Notes under the pieces: model-generated
What the model was told of the DNA's origin: nothing
Seen by the model: only the letters and a program-made list of their open reading frames with translations
The model's database searches: none
Shown: piece after piece, positions 34,613-46,800 of the stretch
How the letters are laid out: the number at the start of each line of letters is the position of its first letter
Position numbering within the stretch: the first letter of the stretch is position 1
Position numbers and translations under genes: made by a program
NCBI GenBank assembly: GCA_037501455.1
Contig: CM074860.1
Location: 43,038,501 to 43,102,500 of the forward strand
Direction: 5' to 3'
DNA: 64,000 nt
Origin: Lantana camara
Lineage: Eukaryota > Streptophyta > Magnoliopsida > Lamiales > Verbenaceae

Positions 34613-37197
34613 TGTAGCACCCACACGTAGGGCCACATCCCCCGCACCATAATCCGAACCCGAATACGAAATGGAATGTCCGCACCCGAATCCGAATCAT
34701 AGCGAACGGGAGACCAAACACGCACTCTAGGCTAGGCGGAGCTAAACAACACAGGATCAGAGTACGCGGAAGCGAATAAATAAAAGTAACAAGCAAAATC
34801 ATCACATATATATATATATAGGTACCAACACACACCTATCCATATAGTATTTACGTATAAGTACCAACACATCCTGTACAAAAGCCATCCCGGCTCGAAC
34901 AAAAATAGTGTATAAGTATATACAAATCATAACTATACAACTACAAAATAATAAAGTGCAGGTATGTAAATGCACCTAACGAGACCTAGACCGACAAGTG
35001 TAACAGACGACACACTTCTCCGCCTAGCTCACGCTCCCAAAACCTGCAACTAAAAGAGTAAACGAGGAGTCAGTCAACTGACTGAGTGAGGGGGCTAACG
35101 CACACCCACACCCTACATATATATAGAGCAGAGCACAAAGCAAAGGGCGAAATGATGAACCGGAATAGGTTTTACAAACTAAAACTTTCCAAAACAAATA
35201 CATATACTTTAAAACATTTCATAAACACTATCCCGATTCATACTTCTCAAACATACATAACAAAACATAATGCTCGGCGAGAACGAGCTTCCAACCTTTA
35301 CTCCTCAGAACAAATAAAACAGAAATCATACATATCAACCTCTACACCAATGATGGAAGAGCCACCGGCGGCCCTAACCATCCAGACATATACAGACTCA
35401 CGAGGGGTAGCGAACCCACATCGTGCCCTCCCCGGTTTTTACGCCGAAGGCATCGAAATATCACACCTTCCCAAACTCCCAGGGGTCGCGTGTGATATAT
35501 CGGATGGAGACTACGCACAGGCCGAACCTCGACGGCCCGAACCGTCCCGAGGGTTCCTTACCCGTAGCTCCTTGGATCCACACATACAAATCATATCATA
35601 ACAAATGCCAAATCTTTCATGGCAATCTCGCTAGCAGAATTGTAAAGCCTTTTCCAAAACATAGCTTACATAAGCTTATTTAATATCTTTTCCCAAAACA
35701 AAGTTGTTCACTAGATCATAAACATATTCTAATCAACACGTACATATCTATATATATAATATATAGTCACATGCACGGCTTGAAAACATCACATAAGGCT
35801 TTAGGTCGCTTAGCTAATAAAATTCCTAACCTCACCTTGTGCGTGACCAAAATATGAGCAGACGTGAACAACCTACGCCTCGGGCTCGTCAACTGGAACC
35901 TCCTCTGAAAAGAAAACACGAAAGCCCAAGACTTAGACTCTATATGAACCAAAGAAGACGCTCGGCAAAATGCATGATTCATGTTCATAGATAAAATGTC
36001 ACAATTAAATCATAGAATTCACAAATCATAGCATAACATATTTATTTACAATCTATTATGCAAAACAATCAAATTATAACAATTAATATGCAAAAGAAAA
36101 GCATTTAAAATCATACAAATGCATAAACAAGGCAAAGAGAAAAAGTGGCAAAATCCACCCCCATGGATTTTTCCAAAGGGAAAAATCCACCCTCGCGGAT
36201 TTGACCCAGTAGAAGGGTTCCGGCCATGGGAACGGCCGTTCCAGTTCCCAGTACAAACTGGGAACGGTCGTTCCCACTCTCGGCATGAACAGTATTTGGC
36301 CTGGGAACGGTCGTTCCCAGTTTGAAACTGGGCGGGAACGGCCGTTCCGGCCTGGTTCGAAAAGCTGGAGCAGAAAATTTTTACAGAAACAGGGGAGCTC
36401 CATTTTGGTGCCAAAAATGGCCAAAATCCAACCCTTAAAATTGCCACAACTTCTCAAAATGCACAAACAATTCAAATAAATCATGCTTGACATATAAACA
36501 CTCAAATAACTCAAGAAAATGGAATTAAAAGGCATGATCAAGGGAATGCAATATTCAAGCAAAAATCATGATCATTCATAAATGCTCAACCAACCAAAGA
36601 TTAAATGCAATAAAGACAACATATACAACCTATATAACTCATAAATGAAGCTAGGGATCAATTACAACAAGCAAAGAGCAAGTAATCTCATTTTTCATTA
36701 AACCCTTACTATTCACGTAGGGAAGCAAAGGCATATAAAACTCACTCCAAACTCAGAAATTAAACCATATAAATGACGAGCACGACGAGGGGATTCCGAA
36801 ACATACCTAAGTTCGAGAAAAGACGAAGAAACGAGAGAGATATTGGCTTGGGAAGTTGGATGATCAACTTGAGGGTTTGGCTTCCTTGCTTGGACAAGAG
36901 CTGCTGCTTTTGAACGTAAAATGAAGAGAAAAGGAAGAATGGTTCAGCCTTTAAGGGCTGGACCGGTTCGGTTCACGGGTTCGGTTCAAGGTGTACTGGT
37001 TCAAGTTGGTTCGGTTCAACAAATACAGGTTCAAATAAGGCCAACTCAAATTAAAACGAATAAATCACATGCAACATTAATTCACATAATTCATATAAGT
37101 TCAAATAATTCAAAATAGTCCTATACAAATAATCTAAAACGCAAATAATATTAAATCACATAATTTACCTGTACCGACTGTGAGTCGGGGTGTTACA
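34613..37197 (-). repeat. C2 5' LTR (2585 bp)
   Basis: Same layout as the 3' LTR copy, offset by 7374 up to the 70-bp difference. GCTAGGCGGAG lies at 34731-34741 and its partner at 35018-35028. An ORF of 171 codons on the opposite strand (35086-35601) is duplicated in both LTRs and is not taken as a gene. Confidence 0.95.
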
Positions 37198-37202
37198 CTT
37201 CC

Positions 37203-39079
37203 CAACCCCCGTGAATGATTTATCTTATTTGGAATGATATTCATATATGTGAAATCTTGAATACTCCTAGTACGTGCTTGAAACTTACTTGCTAATGTGT
37301 ATTCAATCAACTTGATAACTTATGGAAATTAGGCTCTTATGTGCCGTTTATGTATGATCGATAATTGTTAAGGTTACGTACATGGCCATTGACCTCTCAT
37401 GATTTATGTGGTAAGCTTATGCCTATCCATGACTAGTTGTGCATTCTTTATGCTCTATTTGGCCATGACATCATGATACGCACGATAGAGCCATCCTTGC
37501 ATTCATAAATCTCATGGTAAATATGATACTTCGCCGTGCATCATGTTAAGTTATCTTTTGAGTCAAGTCTTAATGGTTGAGTATGTGTGTATGTCTTGTA
37601 TAGGTGGTGAGCCACAGGAGGTCAAGTGCTTGTTGTTCGTTTGGTCAACTTTTTCTTGGTAACTTCGGTCCAGGTGAGGAGTTATAGTATTAAAATGTTT
37701 TCAACTGTGGACAATACCGTATAGCCTTCATGATTTGTTTTCAATATCCATTTTCAAAACTATATATATATAAGCTTTATATATGCCGTTTTCGGGAGCT
37801 TGGCTCATTATACCTATTTAGTTGCTTATTGAAAATTGTTTGCAAGTAAAATATGAATCTTGGTATATAGGATAGGTACCCAAATTGCTTTTGGAACTTT
37901 CATTTGAACTTTATGTATGTGTGAGTTGTGTAGCGAGGTTATGTTATACCTTGCAAGGACGCTTGCTTGGTTGGATCTTTTGATAGCGCTCGGGGCGGAG
38001 TAAGTGGTAAGACCGGGAACGCAAGGGCGGACGGTTAAACCCTTACGAAGTACCCACTTTTGGACAAGTTTGCTAAGACTCCGAGGAGGGTTCGGGGTTA
38101 AGGTAAGCTTGGGAGAAGGTCGGTTTCATGGACCCACTTCTCCATGGTTCTTTTGCGATGTTCGGGGGTGCGCACCCTCGACATCAACGGTGTGATGGTT
38201 GGATTGGTATGATTTCATGTTTGGTTTGGGGAGTTTGGATGGAGTGCTCGTTCTCGCCGAGCCGGTTTGTTGTAGTTTATGATCCATTGTTTTGAAAACC
38301 CTTGCATTGATTTTTGAAAAGTTAAATGGATCATGAACGCCTTCGATATAGCATGCATTGTACCCCCTTTTATTATATTCCTTTATTATATCCTCACCGG
38401 TTCCTTTTGAACTGACTCTTCAACCTTTGTATTGTCTGCAGGTTTTCTGGAGTCTTGCTAGGCGGTGTGTCGAAGAGTCTTGGCTCGTAGAAGTTGTGTC
38501 GAGTCTGCATTTACTTTAAGTTGATGTTCATGTATTTTATTATGTTTTTATGCTTTCGTTAGCCTTGGTGGGCATTATGGTAAAGTTTGAAATGTTACAT
38601 TCTTGAATGAATTCCGTTTATGAAATTGTACAGGTTGGGATTGTGATGATCCAATGATATTTGGATATATTAATTATTGGGACAGGTGCTTAGGTAGTTG
38701 AACCCGTATTTATGATTTTGTTTCGGGACAGGTACCTAGGAAGTGGAACCCGTATTTATATTATTTCTTGTCGGGACAGGTTGCATGCTCTTGAACCCGT
38801 TGAATTGTGTGATGCATGATTGATCTTGATAATTGGTGATTAACGGAACTATTCTGATAGCATGATACATGTTTGTTTGAAAAAATTTTATGCTCGCTTC
38901 CGCATGTCTGTTGCTTTCTTTACGGCGCGTTGAGTCGAGTTGTTTAGGTACCGCCTAGCCAGGTTGTTCGTCTGTCACCGCTTGCTTTCGGAACGGCACG
39001 TATATGGACGTCAGTTTCATATACGAGCTAGACTCTTAGCGTGGGGTAGGATGTGATTGCCCTCCGCCGGGGCGTTACA
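37203..39079 (+). repeat. Solo LTR, right part
   Basis: Starts after the second CTTCC. Contains an acceptor-like TGTCTGCAG (38433-38441), GCTAGGCGGT (38457), three copies of a GGGACAGGT / GAACCCG word pair (about 38678-38800), GCTTCCGC (38896-38903) and ACCGCCTAGC (38950). Ends GGGGCGTTACA. No gene. Confidence 0.8.
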
Positions 39080-39084
39080 GGTTT

Positions 39085-39774
39085 TGCCTAGTGAAAGGTT
39101 AAGAATGCGTAATTGAAGTTTGGTTTTGTCAAGTGAAAGGTTAAAAATGCATAATTGAAGTTTGGGTTCGTCCAGTGAAAGGGTAAGAGTGCGTAATTGG
39201 AGGTTGGGTTTGTCCAGTGAAAGGTTAAAAAAAATGCGTAATTGGAGGTTGGGTTTGTCCAGTGAAAGGTTAAAAAAAATGCGTAATTGGAGGTTGGGTT
39301 TTGTCAAGTGAAAGGTTAAAAATTCATAATTGATGTTTGGGTTTGTTCAGTGAAAGGGTAAGAATGTGTAATTGGAGGTTGGGTTTGTCCAGTGAAAAGG
39401 TTAAAAATGTGTAATTGGCTTTTGGGTTTCTCCAGTGAAAGGGTAAAAAAATGCGTTATTGAAGTTTGGGTTCGTCTAGTGAAAGGGTAAGAATGCGTAA
39501 TTGGAGGTTGGGTTTGTCCAGTGAAAGGTTAAAAAAAAATTGCGTAATTGGAGGTTGGGTTTGTGCAGTGAAAGGTTAAAACTTCGTAATTGAAGGTTGG
39601 GTTTGTCCAGTGAAATGTCCAGTGAAAGGTTAAAAATAATGCGTAATTGAAGTTTGGTTTTGTCAAGTGAAAGGTTAAAAATGCGTAATTGAAGTTTGGG
39701 TTTGTCCAGTGAAATGGTAAGAATACGTAATTGGAGGTTGGGTTTGTCCAGTGATAGGTTAGAAAAATCCGTAA
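39085..39774. repeat. 42-bp minisatellite, left arm, second part
   Basis: Continues the array broken at 24311, same orientation, about 16 units. One unit has a partial duplication (39611-39624). Confidence 0.9.
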
Positions 39775-40111
39775 TCAATGAATCATTACAACATTACAAC
39801 ATTAACACGATTCATTGATTGACAATATTGATTGAATGAATGAGATTGTAACATTAATAAGATTGTCAATGATTGCAACATTGCAATGTTGATTGAATGA
39901 ATCTTATTAATGTTACAATGTTGTAATGTTGTGGTCATAATTCAATCAATCTTGTTAATGTTGCAACTCTATTGATCACAATCTTGTTAATGTTGCAACT
40001 CCATTAATGATGTGATCATGATTCAATCAATCTTTTTAATGATGCAACTCCATTAATGATGTGATCATGATTCAATCAATCTTATTAATGTTGCAATGTT
40101 GTAATGATTAA
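39775..40111. repeat. AT-rich centre of the giant inverted repeat
   Basis: About 340 bp where the minisatellite changes orientation. It has repeated words AATGTTGCAA and GTGATCATGATTCAATCAAT (units of about 60 bp, 39940-40090). The left side (CATTACAACATTACAACATT, 39783 onward) is the inverse of the right side (AATGTTACAATGTTGTAATG, about 39909), so the palindrome continues into the centre. Confidence 0.75.
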
Positions 40112-41145
40112 CAAACTTCAATTACCCTTTTCACTGGACAAACCCAACCTCCAATTACGCATTCTTACCCTTTCACTGGACAACCCCAACCTTCAATTAC
40201 GCACTTTTAACCTTTCACTGGACAAAACCCAACCTCCAATTACGCATTCTTGCCCTTTTACGGGGACAAACCCAACCTTTAATTAAGCACTCTTACCCAC
40301 CCTTTCACTGGACAAAACCAAACTTCAATTACGCATTCTTAGCCTTTCACTGGACAAACCCAACCTTCAATTACGCATTTTTAACCTTTCACTGGACAAA
40401 CCCAACCTCCAATTACGCATTTTTTTAAACCTTTCACTGGACCAAACCCAACCTCCAATTACGCATTCTTACCCTTTCACTGGACGAACCCAAACTTCAA
40501 TTACGCATTTTTAGCCTTTCACTTGACAAAACCAAACTTCAATTACGCATTCTTAACCTTTCACTGGAAAAAACCAACCTTCAATTACGCATTCTTACCC
40601 TTTCACTGGAAAAAACCAACCTTCAATTACGCATTCTTAGCCTTTCACTGGACAAACCCAACCTTAAATTACGTATTTTTAACCTTTCACTGGACAAACC
40701 CAACCTCCAATTACTCATTCTTACCCTTTCACGGGACAAACCCAACCTCCAATTATGCATTCTTACCCTTTCACGGGACAAACCCAACCTTCAATTACGC
40801 ATTTTTAACCTTTCACTGGACAAACCCAACCTCCAATTACGCATTTTTAATCTTTTCACTGGACAAACCCAACCTCCAATTACGCATTCTTACCCTTTCA
40901 CTGGACAAACCCAAACTTCAATTACGTATTTTTAAACTTTCACTTGACAAAACCAAACTTCAATTATGCATTCTTAACCTTTCACTGGACAAAACCAAAC
41001 TTCAATTACGTATTCTTACCCTTTCACTGGACAAACCCAACCTTCAATTACGTATTTTTAACCTTTCACTGGACAAACCCAACCTCCAATTACGCATTTT
41101 TAACCTTTCACTGGACAAACCCAACCTCCAATTACTCATTCTTAC
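40112..41145. repeat. 42-bp minisatellite, right (inverted) arm, first part
   Basis: About 24 units in the opposite orientation: CACTGGACAAACCCAACC, TCCAATTACGCATT, CTTACCCTTT. Interrupted at 41145 by element D and resuming at 51480. Confidence 0.9.
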
Positions 41146-43780
41146 TGTAGCACCCTAAACCCAGAGCACTACATCCCCCGCACTATAGCCTTGATCCACG
41201 TATAAAATGGACAGTTCATACATAAACCAAAACTATAACGAACGAGTGACAATTAAAAATAACCGGGCTAGGCGGGACACTCTCCCCAACATCATCAAAC
41301 CAAACATGGAATCAAAAGCGGAAGCAAGGCAATAAATACGTATAGGTACCATATTTACCAAATATATATATAATAGGTACCAATTTAACTATCAATACAT
41401 TATCATCTCCATATACTATATACATGCTAGAGTATTCAAAATGTAACAATCGTGATCATAACATGCTATCTATCAAGAGTCTATACATGAAAGGTACAAA
41501 GCTAGACCCATGCAATGCAAGACTTGACCAGACTCCCGCCTAGCACGACCACGCTCTCAAGTACCTGAAAAGTGAAGTATCAGTCTCCTGAAGACTGAGT
41601 GAGGGGCAATAAATATATATAACACACATCACATGCAAGTTGTAGCCTCGGGTAAAGACTTTGGAAACAAAATAATTATATAGTTCAAGAAATTCGTTCT
41701 TTGCCCGAGATTACAACTAATCAATTTAACAATTTAACTTGATCATTTCATGAACATGTGACCCCGGCGAGTAAGGGCGATTCTCCAACATTTACACCAA
41801 TCGTGAACAATATGTGCTTGCAATATTAATTCAATACATGATCATGCATTTCCACTTGGTGCTCAATTACACAATTTCACGCTTGAAAACATGCAATAAC
41901 CCGAGGATAACCCGACATGCCGGATTAATCCCCAGTCTCCTTCTTCCTCCGGGTGATAGTGAGTTTGCAAGGCTCAACTATCCACGACATGGTGTGTGCA
42001 GGGCACATGACTCCCTAGACACGGAACTCCTTCCACCACTAATCTCCCAGTGGCTTCGGGGGTGATCCCAACAATGTGAGGATAATTCAGGAGTTACCCG
42101 TCAGCCCTTGCTTTCCCGATTGGATCAAGAATTACCCTCGGGCCCACATGAAATCATGTACTCGCCAAACTTGCTTGAAAATCATGACAATCATGGCTTG
42201 CTTGAAAATATTTATATTTTGGAAAATGTTTATAAATATAGTAAATTTTGGCCGAAATTGTCACATAAGGGTTGTAAGGTTCTAAATACCTAAAGCAAAA
42301 CCTCACCTTCTTACAGAACACAACAAGGATATGCTCTAGGGAGCCTGCTCCCCATCCACGACCTCGTGACCTGTGCAAACACGACGTGTATACGTGAGAC
42401 TTGACTCAAAATGGACCAAGTATGACGAACGGCGAAATACAATGAAATATCATGTCATGATTAATATAACATGAAATTAACATGTTTTGTTATGAAATGT
42501 ATCATATAATCAAAATTTGAAATCAATTAAACCACCGGATTGAAAAGTGAAAATTTAGAAATCTTGGCAGTCTGTGAGAGGGTCGCGGTCGCGACCATTT
42601 TTACTCTATTTTTGGTTGCGGGCGCGACCTTATTTTTCATGAATTTTCGGCCAATTTTGTAAAAAGTCGAGACAAGGCCAAATTTGGGTCGCGGCCGAGA
42701 CCAGTTTTATGTATATTTTTGGTCGCGGGCGCGACCTACGATTACGCCCAAACTGTGAGTGGGTCGCGGGCGCGACTGAAATGGTGTGTGTTTTGGTCGC
42801 GGTCGCGACCTACAGTCTTACCCGAAAAAACAGAGCAGAAAACAAAGTATGGTTATGGCAACAACAACAAAGCACCAAAACTCCAAGTTTGATCAATAAA
42901 AGGCAATGATTTATGGGAATATGCATGCATATATATTCAAGATATGAAAATATATCATTTAAACACATAGTTCATGAAAAATCATCAAGAATTCAAGCTT
43001 CCAAGTTCATGCATATTTCATGATATAAACTCAATCCTTCTCAAGAATTCATGCAAAATTCCAACATATAATTATATATTCAAGCCTAGCTCACAAAGAA
43101 CTCATTCATGCCATAATTCTCAAACCCTAGCTCACACATATATGATCAAGAATCATCACTTCATGCAAATACCAACCTTGAAATGAAAGAACTGAAGAAA
43201 ATAGGTGGAGATGATGATCAAGTTTCAATTCTTGGAATATTTCTTGGAAATTCTTGAGGTAAGGGATGAAAATCTCTTCTCTTTTCGTCCTTGATGAAAC
43301 CGAGAGCAAAGGAGCAAGTATGTGGAAGATTTTGGATTGAAACGAGATCAAGAAAGCATATGGAAACCATATTACGTGATTCACCATCCTTGATTTGAGT
43401 GAGATCTCCAAATTGCAATTTAATCCTTGAAATGTTTAAGTTATGCAATTAAGTATATAAGGTTTTGAAATATGATCAATTAGGTCCTTGAAAGATTATG
43501 CAATTGAGTCCTTAATGTTTAGAAAAATGATCAAGTAGGGACAATTCGGTAATTAAAGCACTCTCGGTAATTGTTTTACGTAATAAATATTTTCCATGTC
43601 ATGAAACAATATTTTCAATGATATGAATTCAATTAATTCACATAAATGATGTTTCGTGAATTTTATAAAAATATGAGATGACACGTAAGAAAATAGAAAT
43701 TTAAAAGAATTAAAATAAATCCTACGCTCAAAACTCACACGCGGCGTGCTTACCTTTTCATCCGGAACCGGGGCGTTACA
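41146..43780 (-). repeat. D 3' LTR (2635 bp)
   Basis: In plus orientation TGTAGCACCC to GGGCGTTACA. Has GCTAGGCGGGA (41267-41277) / TCCCGCCTAGC (41534-41544), GCGGAAGC (41318-41325), the GGAGAT hairpin (42036-42053) and six GGTCGCG-GCGCGACC palindromes (42583-42810). Confidence 0.95.
42583..42810. repeat. GGTCGCG palindrome cluster of D
   Basis: Six copies of GGTCGCGGTCGCGACC or variants (GGGCGCGACC, GGCCGAGACC) at about 30-75 bp spacing. The right LTR has them at about 50276-50505 plus a partial extra copy from a tandem duplication. Confidence 0.9.
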
Positions 43781-43794
43781 ACTCTCCCCCCCTT
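43781..43794 (-). other. Polypurine tract of D
   Basis: AAGGGGGGGAGAGT on the minus strand before TGTAACGCCCC, preceded by TTCTTTT as in E and the LARD. Confidence 0.85.
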
Positions 43795-43818
43795 AAAAGA
43801 ATCTGGTCCCCAGATTCT

Positions 43819-46800
43819 CTAGTCTTGCGTGAACAACTCCGGGTGGAACCGTTTCATCTTATCCTCTGTTTCCCACGTAGCTTCCTCGGTTTTGTCACTT
43901 CTCCACAAAACTTTAACCATGGGAATCCTCCGGTTCCTCAACTCCTGAAACTTCCGATCCAAGATTTTAACCGGCCTCTGAACAAATGTCAAATTTGGTT
44001 CCAACTCAACTTCTTCCACGGGCAGAATAGTGGTCTCATCAGGGTAATGCTTTCTTAACTGCGAGACATGGAACACATTGTGAATTCCCATAAGACTCGG
44101 TAGTAGGTCCAGTCGATAAGCTACTTCGCCTATTCTTTCAAGAATCTCAAAATGACCTAAGTAGCGAGGATTCAGCTTTCCTCCTTTCCCGATCCGGGTG
44201 AAACCTTTCCTTGGTGACACCTTCAAAAATACCCGGTCACCAACTTCAAATTCTAGATCTCTTCGGCGCTTATCGGCATAGCTCTTTTCCCTATCCTGCG
44301 CGGCTTTCATCCGTTGTTGAATTGTCTGAACTTTCTCAATCATATCCTGAACGACCTTGGAAGGTCTCTCAAATCTTTCCCTTTCTTTACACCTTCTTGT
44401 TTCGACCATTTCCACTCTTCCAAGTCGAAGAACAACGGAGATCGACACTTTCTTTCGTAAAGAAGTTCATACGGAGCCATCCCGATTGAAGCCTGGAAGC
44501 TGTTATTATAAGCAAATTCGATCAAAGGAAGCTGTTCTTGCCAGGAATTCTGAAAATCCATCGCGCAAGCCCGAAGAAGATCTTCCAAATATCTAATTAA
44601 CCTTTCTGTTTGGCCGTCTGTTTGCGGGTGAAATGTTGTACTGAACTTAAGCCTCGTTCCCAAAATAGCCTGCAACTCTTGCCACAACTTAGATGTCAAC
44701 CTCGGGTCTCGGTCTGAAACGATACTCACCAGAATACCATGAAGTCGGATAATCTCTCTATTATAGATTTCAGCCAACTTTGGAATCTTATAAGACATCC
44801 GGACCGGTAGAAAGTGAGCAGACTTCGTAAATCTATCCACGATTACCCAAATTCCATCAAACCCCCTTTAACCTTCGGTAATCCGGAAACAAAGTCCATT
44901 GTTACTTGTTCCCATTTCCATTCGGGAATAGGTAACGGTTGTAGAAGTCCCGCGGGTTTTTAGTGTTCAGCTTTCACTCTCTGACAAGTCAAACAATGTT
45001 TCACATATTCAGCCACGTCCCTTCTCATCCTGTTCCACCAATAGTATTGTTTCAGGTCCTTATACATTTTGTTTCCTCCTGGGTGGATTGAATAGGCTGA
45101 CTTGTGATCTTCTTCGAGTAGAACCCGTTTTAAATCTTCAGGTACTACTACTCTGTTTTTACATCGAAGCAAACCGGTCTCATCAAACCCGAAAGGACTC
45201 TTCGGGTCATCCTTAGCTTTACTTACAAGCCTCTGAACTTCCGGATCCTTATTCTGAGCCTCAAATAGCTGATACTTCAATTCCGGCTGAATTTTGATAT
45301 TGGAAACCCGAGCCTTTAACACAAATGGAGCAACTTCATCACTTTCCTTTATCTCCAGACTCGATACACTCGCCTTCCTGCTAAGTGCATCGGCGACCAC
45401 GTTGGCTTTCCCTGGATGGTACTTGATCGTACAATCATAATCTTCCAACTTTTCCATCCAACGCCGTTGTCTCATATTCAAGTCCTTTTGCGTGAATAGA
45501 TACTGGAGGCTTTTGTGGTCGGTGAAAATCTCAAAGGAAGTCCCGTATAAGTAATGTCTCCATTTCCCGAGAGCAAAGATCATGGCTGCAAGCTCTAGGT
45601 CGTGTGTCGGGTAATTCTTTTCATATTCCTTTAGCTTTCGGGAAGCATAAGCGATCACTTTTCCTTTCTGAGTCAAAACACAACCTAAGCCCTCCTTAGA
45701 AGCATCTGTGTACACTGCATATTCCTCTAAACCCTCGGGGAGTGTTAACACTGGGCCTGAAACCAACTTTTCTTTCAAAAAAGTTGAAACTTTGATCGCA
45801 TTTCTCATCCGAAACAAACTTGACATCTTTCTTTGTCAATCGGGTTAGCGATGCAGCAATTTTGGAGAAATCCTGAACAAACCTTCTGTAATATCCAGCC
45901 AATCCCAAGAAGCTTCTAACCTCTGAGGCATTCTTCGGTTTCTCCCATTTTAACACGGCCTCGATTTTTGAGGGATCGACTTCCAAACCTTTACCTGAAA
46001 TCACATGACCCAAGAAAGAAACCCAATCGATCCAAAATTCGTACTTGCTGAATTTGGCAAATAACTGATGCTCTTTTAAAGTCTGAAGGACAAGCTGAAG
46101 ATGTCATGCGTGCTCCTCGACTGATTTTGAAAATACCAAAATATCATCGATGAAAATCACCACAAACTTGTCGAGAAAAGGCCTGAAAATCCGGTGCATC
46201 ATATCCATGAAAGCTGCAGGGGCATTGGTTAATCCAAAAGGCATAACCACGAACTCGTAGTGCCCGTGCCGAGTATTAAATCCTGTCTTAGGAATATCCT
46301 CTGCTCGGATTCGCAGCTGGTAGTATCCCTGTCCTAAATCCAATTTTGAATAGACTTTGGAACCCTGAAGTATATCGAATAACTCCTCGATACGTGGGAG
46401 GGGATACTTATTCTTAATAGTCATCCGGTTCAACTCCCGGTAATCGATACACATTGTCAAAGTTCCGTCCTTTTTCTTTACAAATAAAACGGGGGCTCCC
46501 CAAGGTGACGAACTCGGCCGGATGTACCCAACTTCCAGAAGTGCCTCAAGCTGAACCTTTAATTCTTTCAATTCTACTGGAGCCATCCGATACGAAGTCT
46601 TTGAATATGGTTCAGCATTTGGATACAGATCAACCACAAACTCTATTTCTCGTTCAGGAGGTAACGAATCAAATTTCTCCGGGAACACCTCGGGAAATTC
46701 TTTTACCACGTCTGTGTCTTCCAATTTCACCTGATCCTTTGGCTTGTTTAGAATATAAGCAACGAACCCTGTAGCCCAGTCTCTGACTAATTTCTGAGCC

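Larger units (their letters stand above)
27239..37197 (-). mobile_element. Element C2: complete, nearly intact Ty3/gypsy chromovirus
   Basis: 9959 bp, minus orientation, flanked by CTTCC (27234-27238 and 37198-37202). Two LTRs of 2655 and 2585 bp differ by about nine substitutions and one 70-bp duplication by eye, so the insertion is recent. It has a primer site, purine tract, gag, and a long pol frame with protease, RT, RNase H, integrase and chromodomain-like tail. All catalytic residues I checked are present. One apparent one-base loss separates the gag and pol frames near 33565. Confidence 0.95.
24312..39079 (+). mobile_element. Solo LTR (~4.8 kb) containing nested element C2
   Basis: 24312-27238 plus 37203-39079 form one LTR of about 4.8 kb. 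Its end GGGGCGTTACA and the GCTAGGCGGT / ACCGCCTAGC pairing (38457-38466, 38950-38959) fit the plus orientation. It starts TATGACGCCCC where relatives start TGTGACGCCCC, so the terminal TG has become TA. There is no internal region, primer site or second LTR, and GGTTT flanks both sides. A solo LTR made by LTR-LTR recombination is the simplest reading. Confidence 0.85.

Noticed and set aside
40523..41158. 211-codon ORF in the inverted arm
   Set aside because: Same cause; it changes from one repeat reading to another in mid-frame and runs into the LTR of D.
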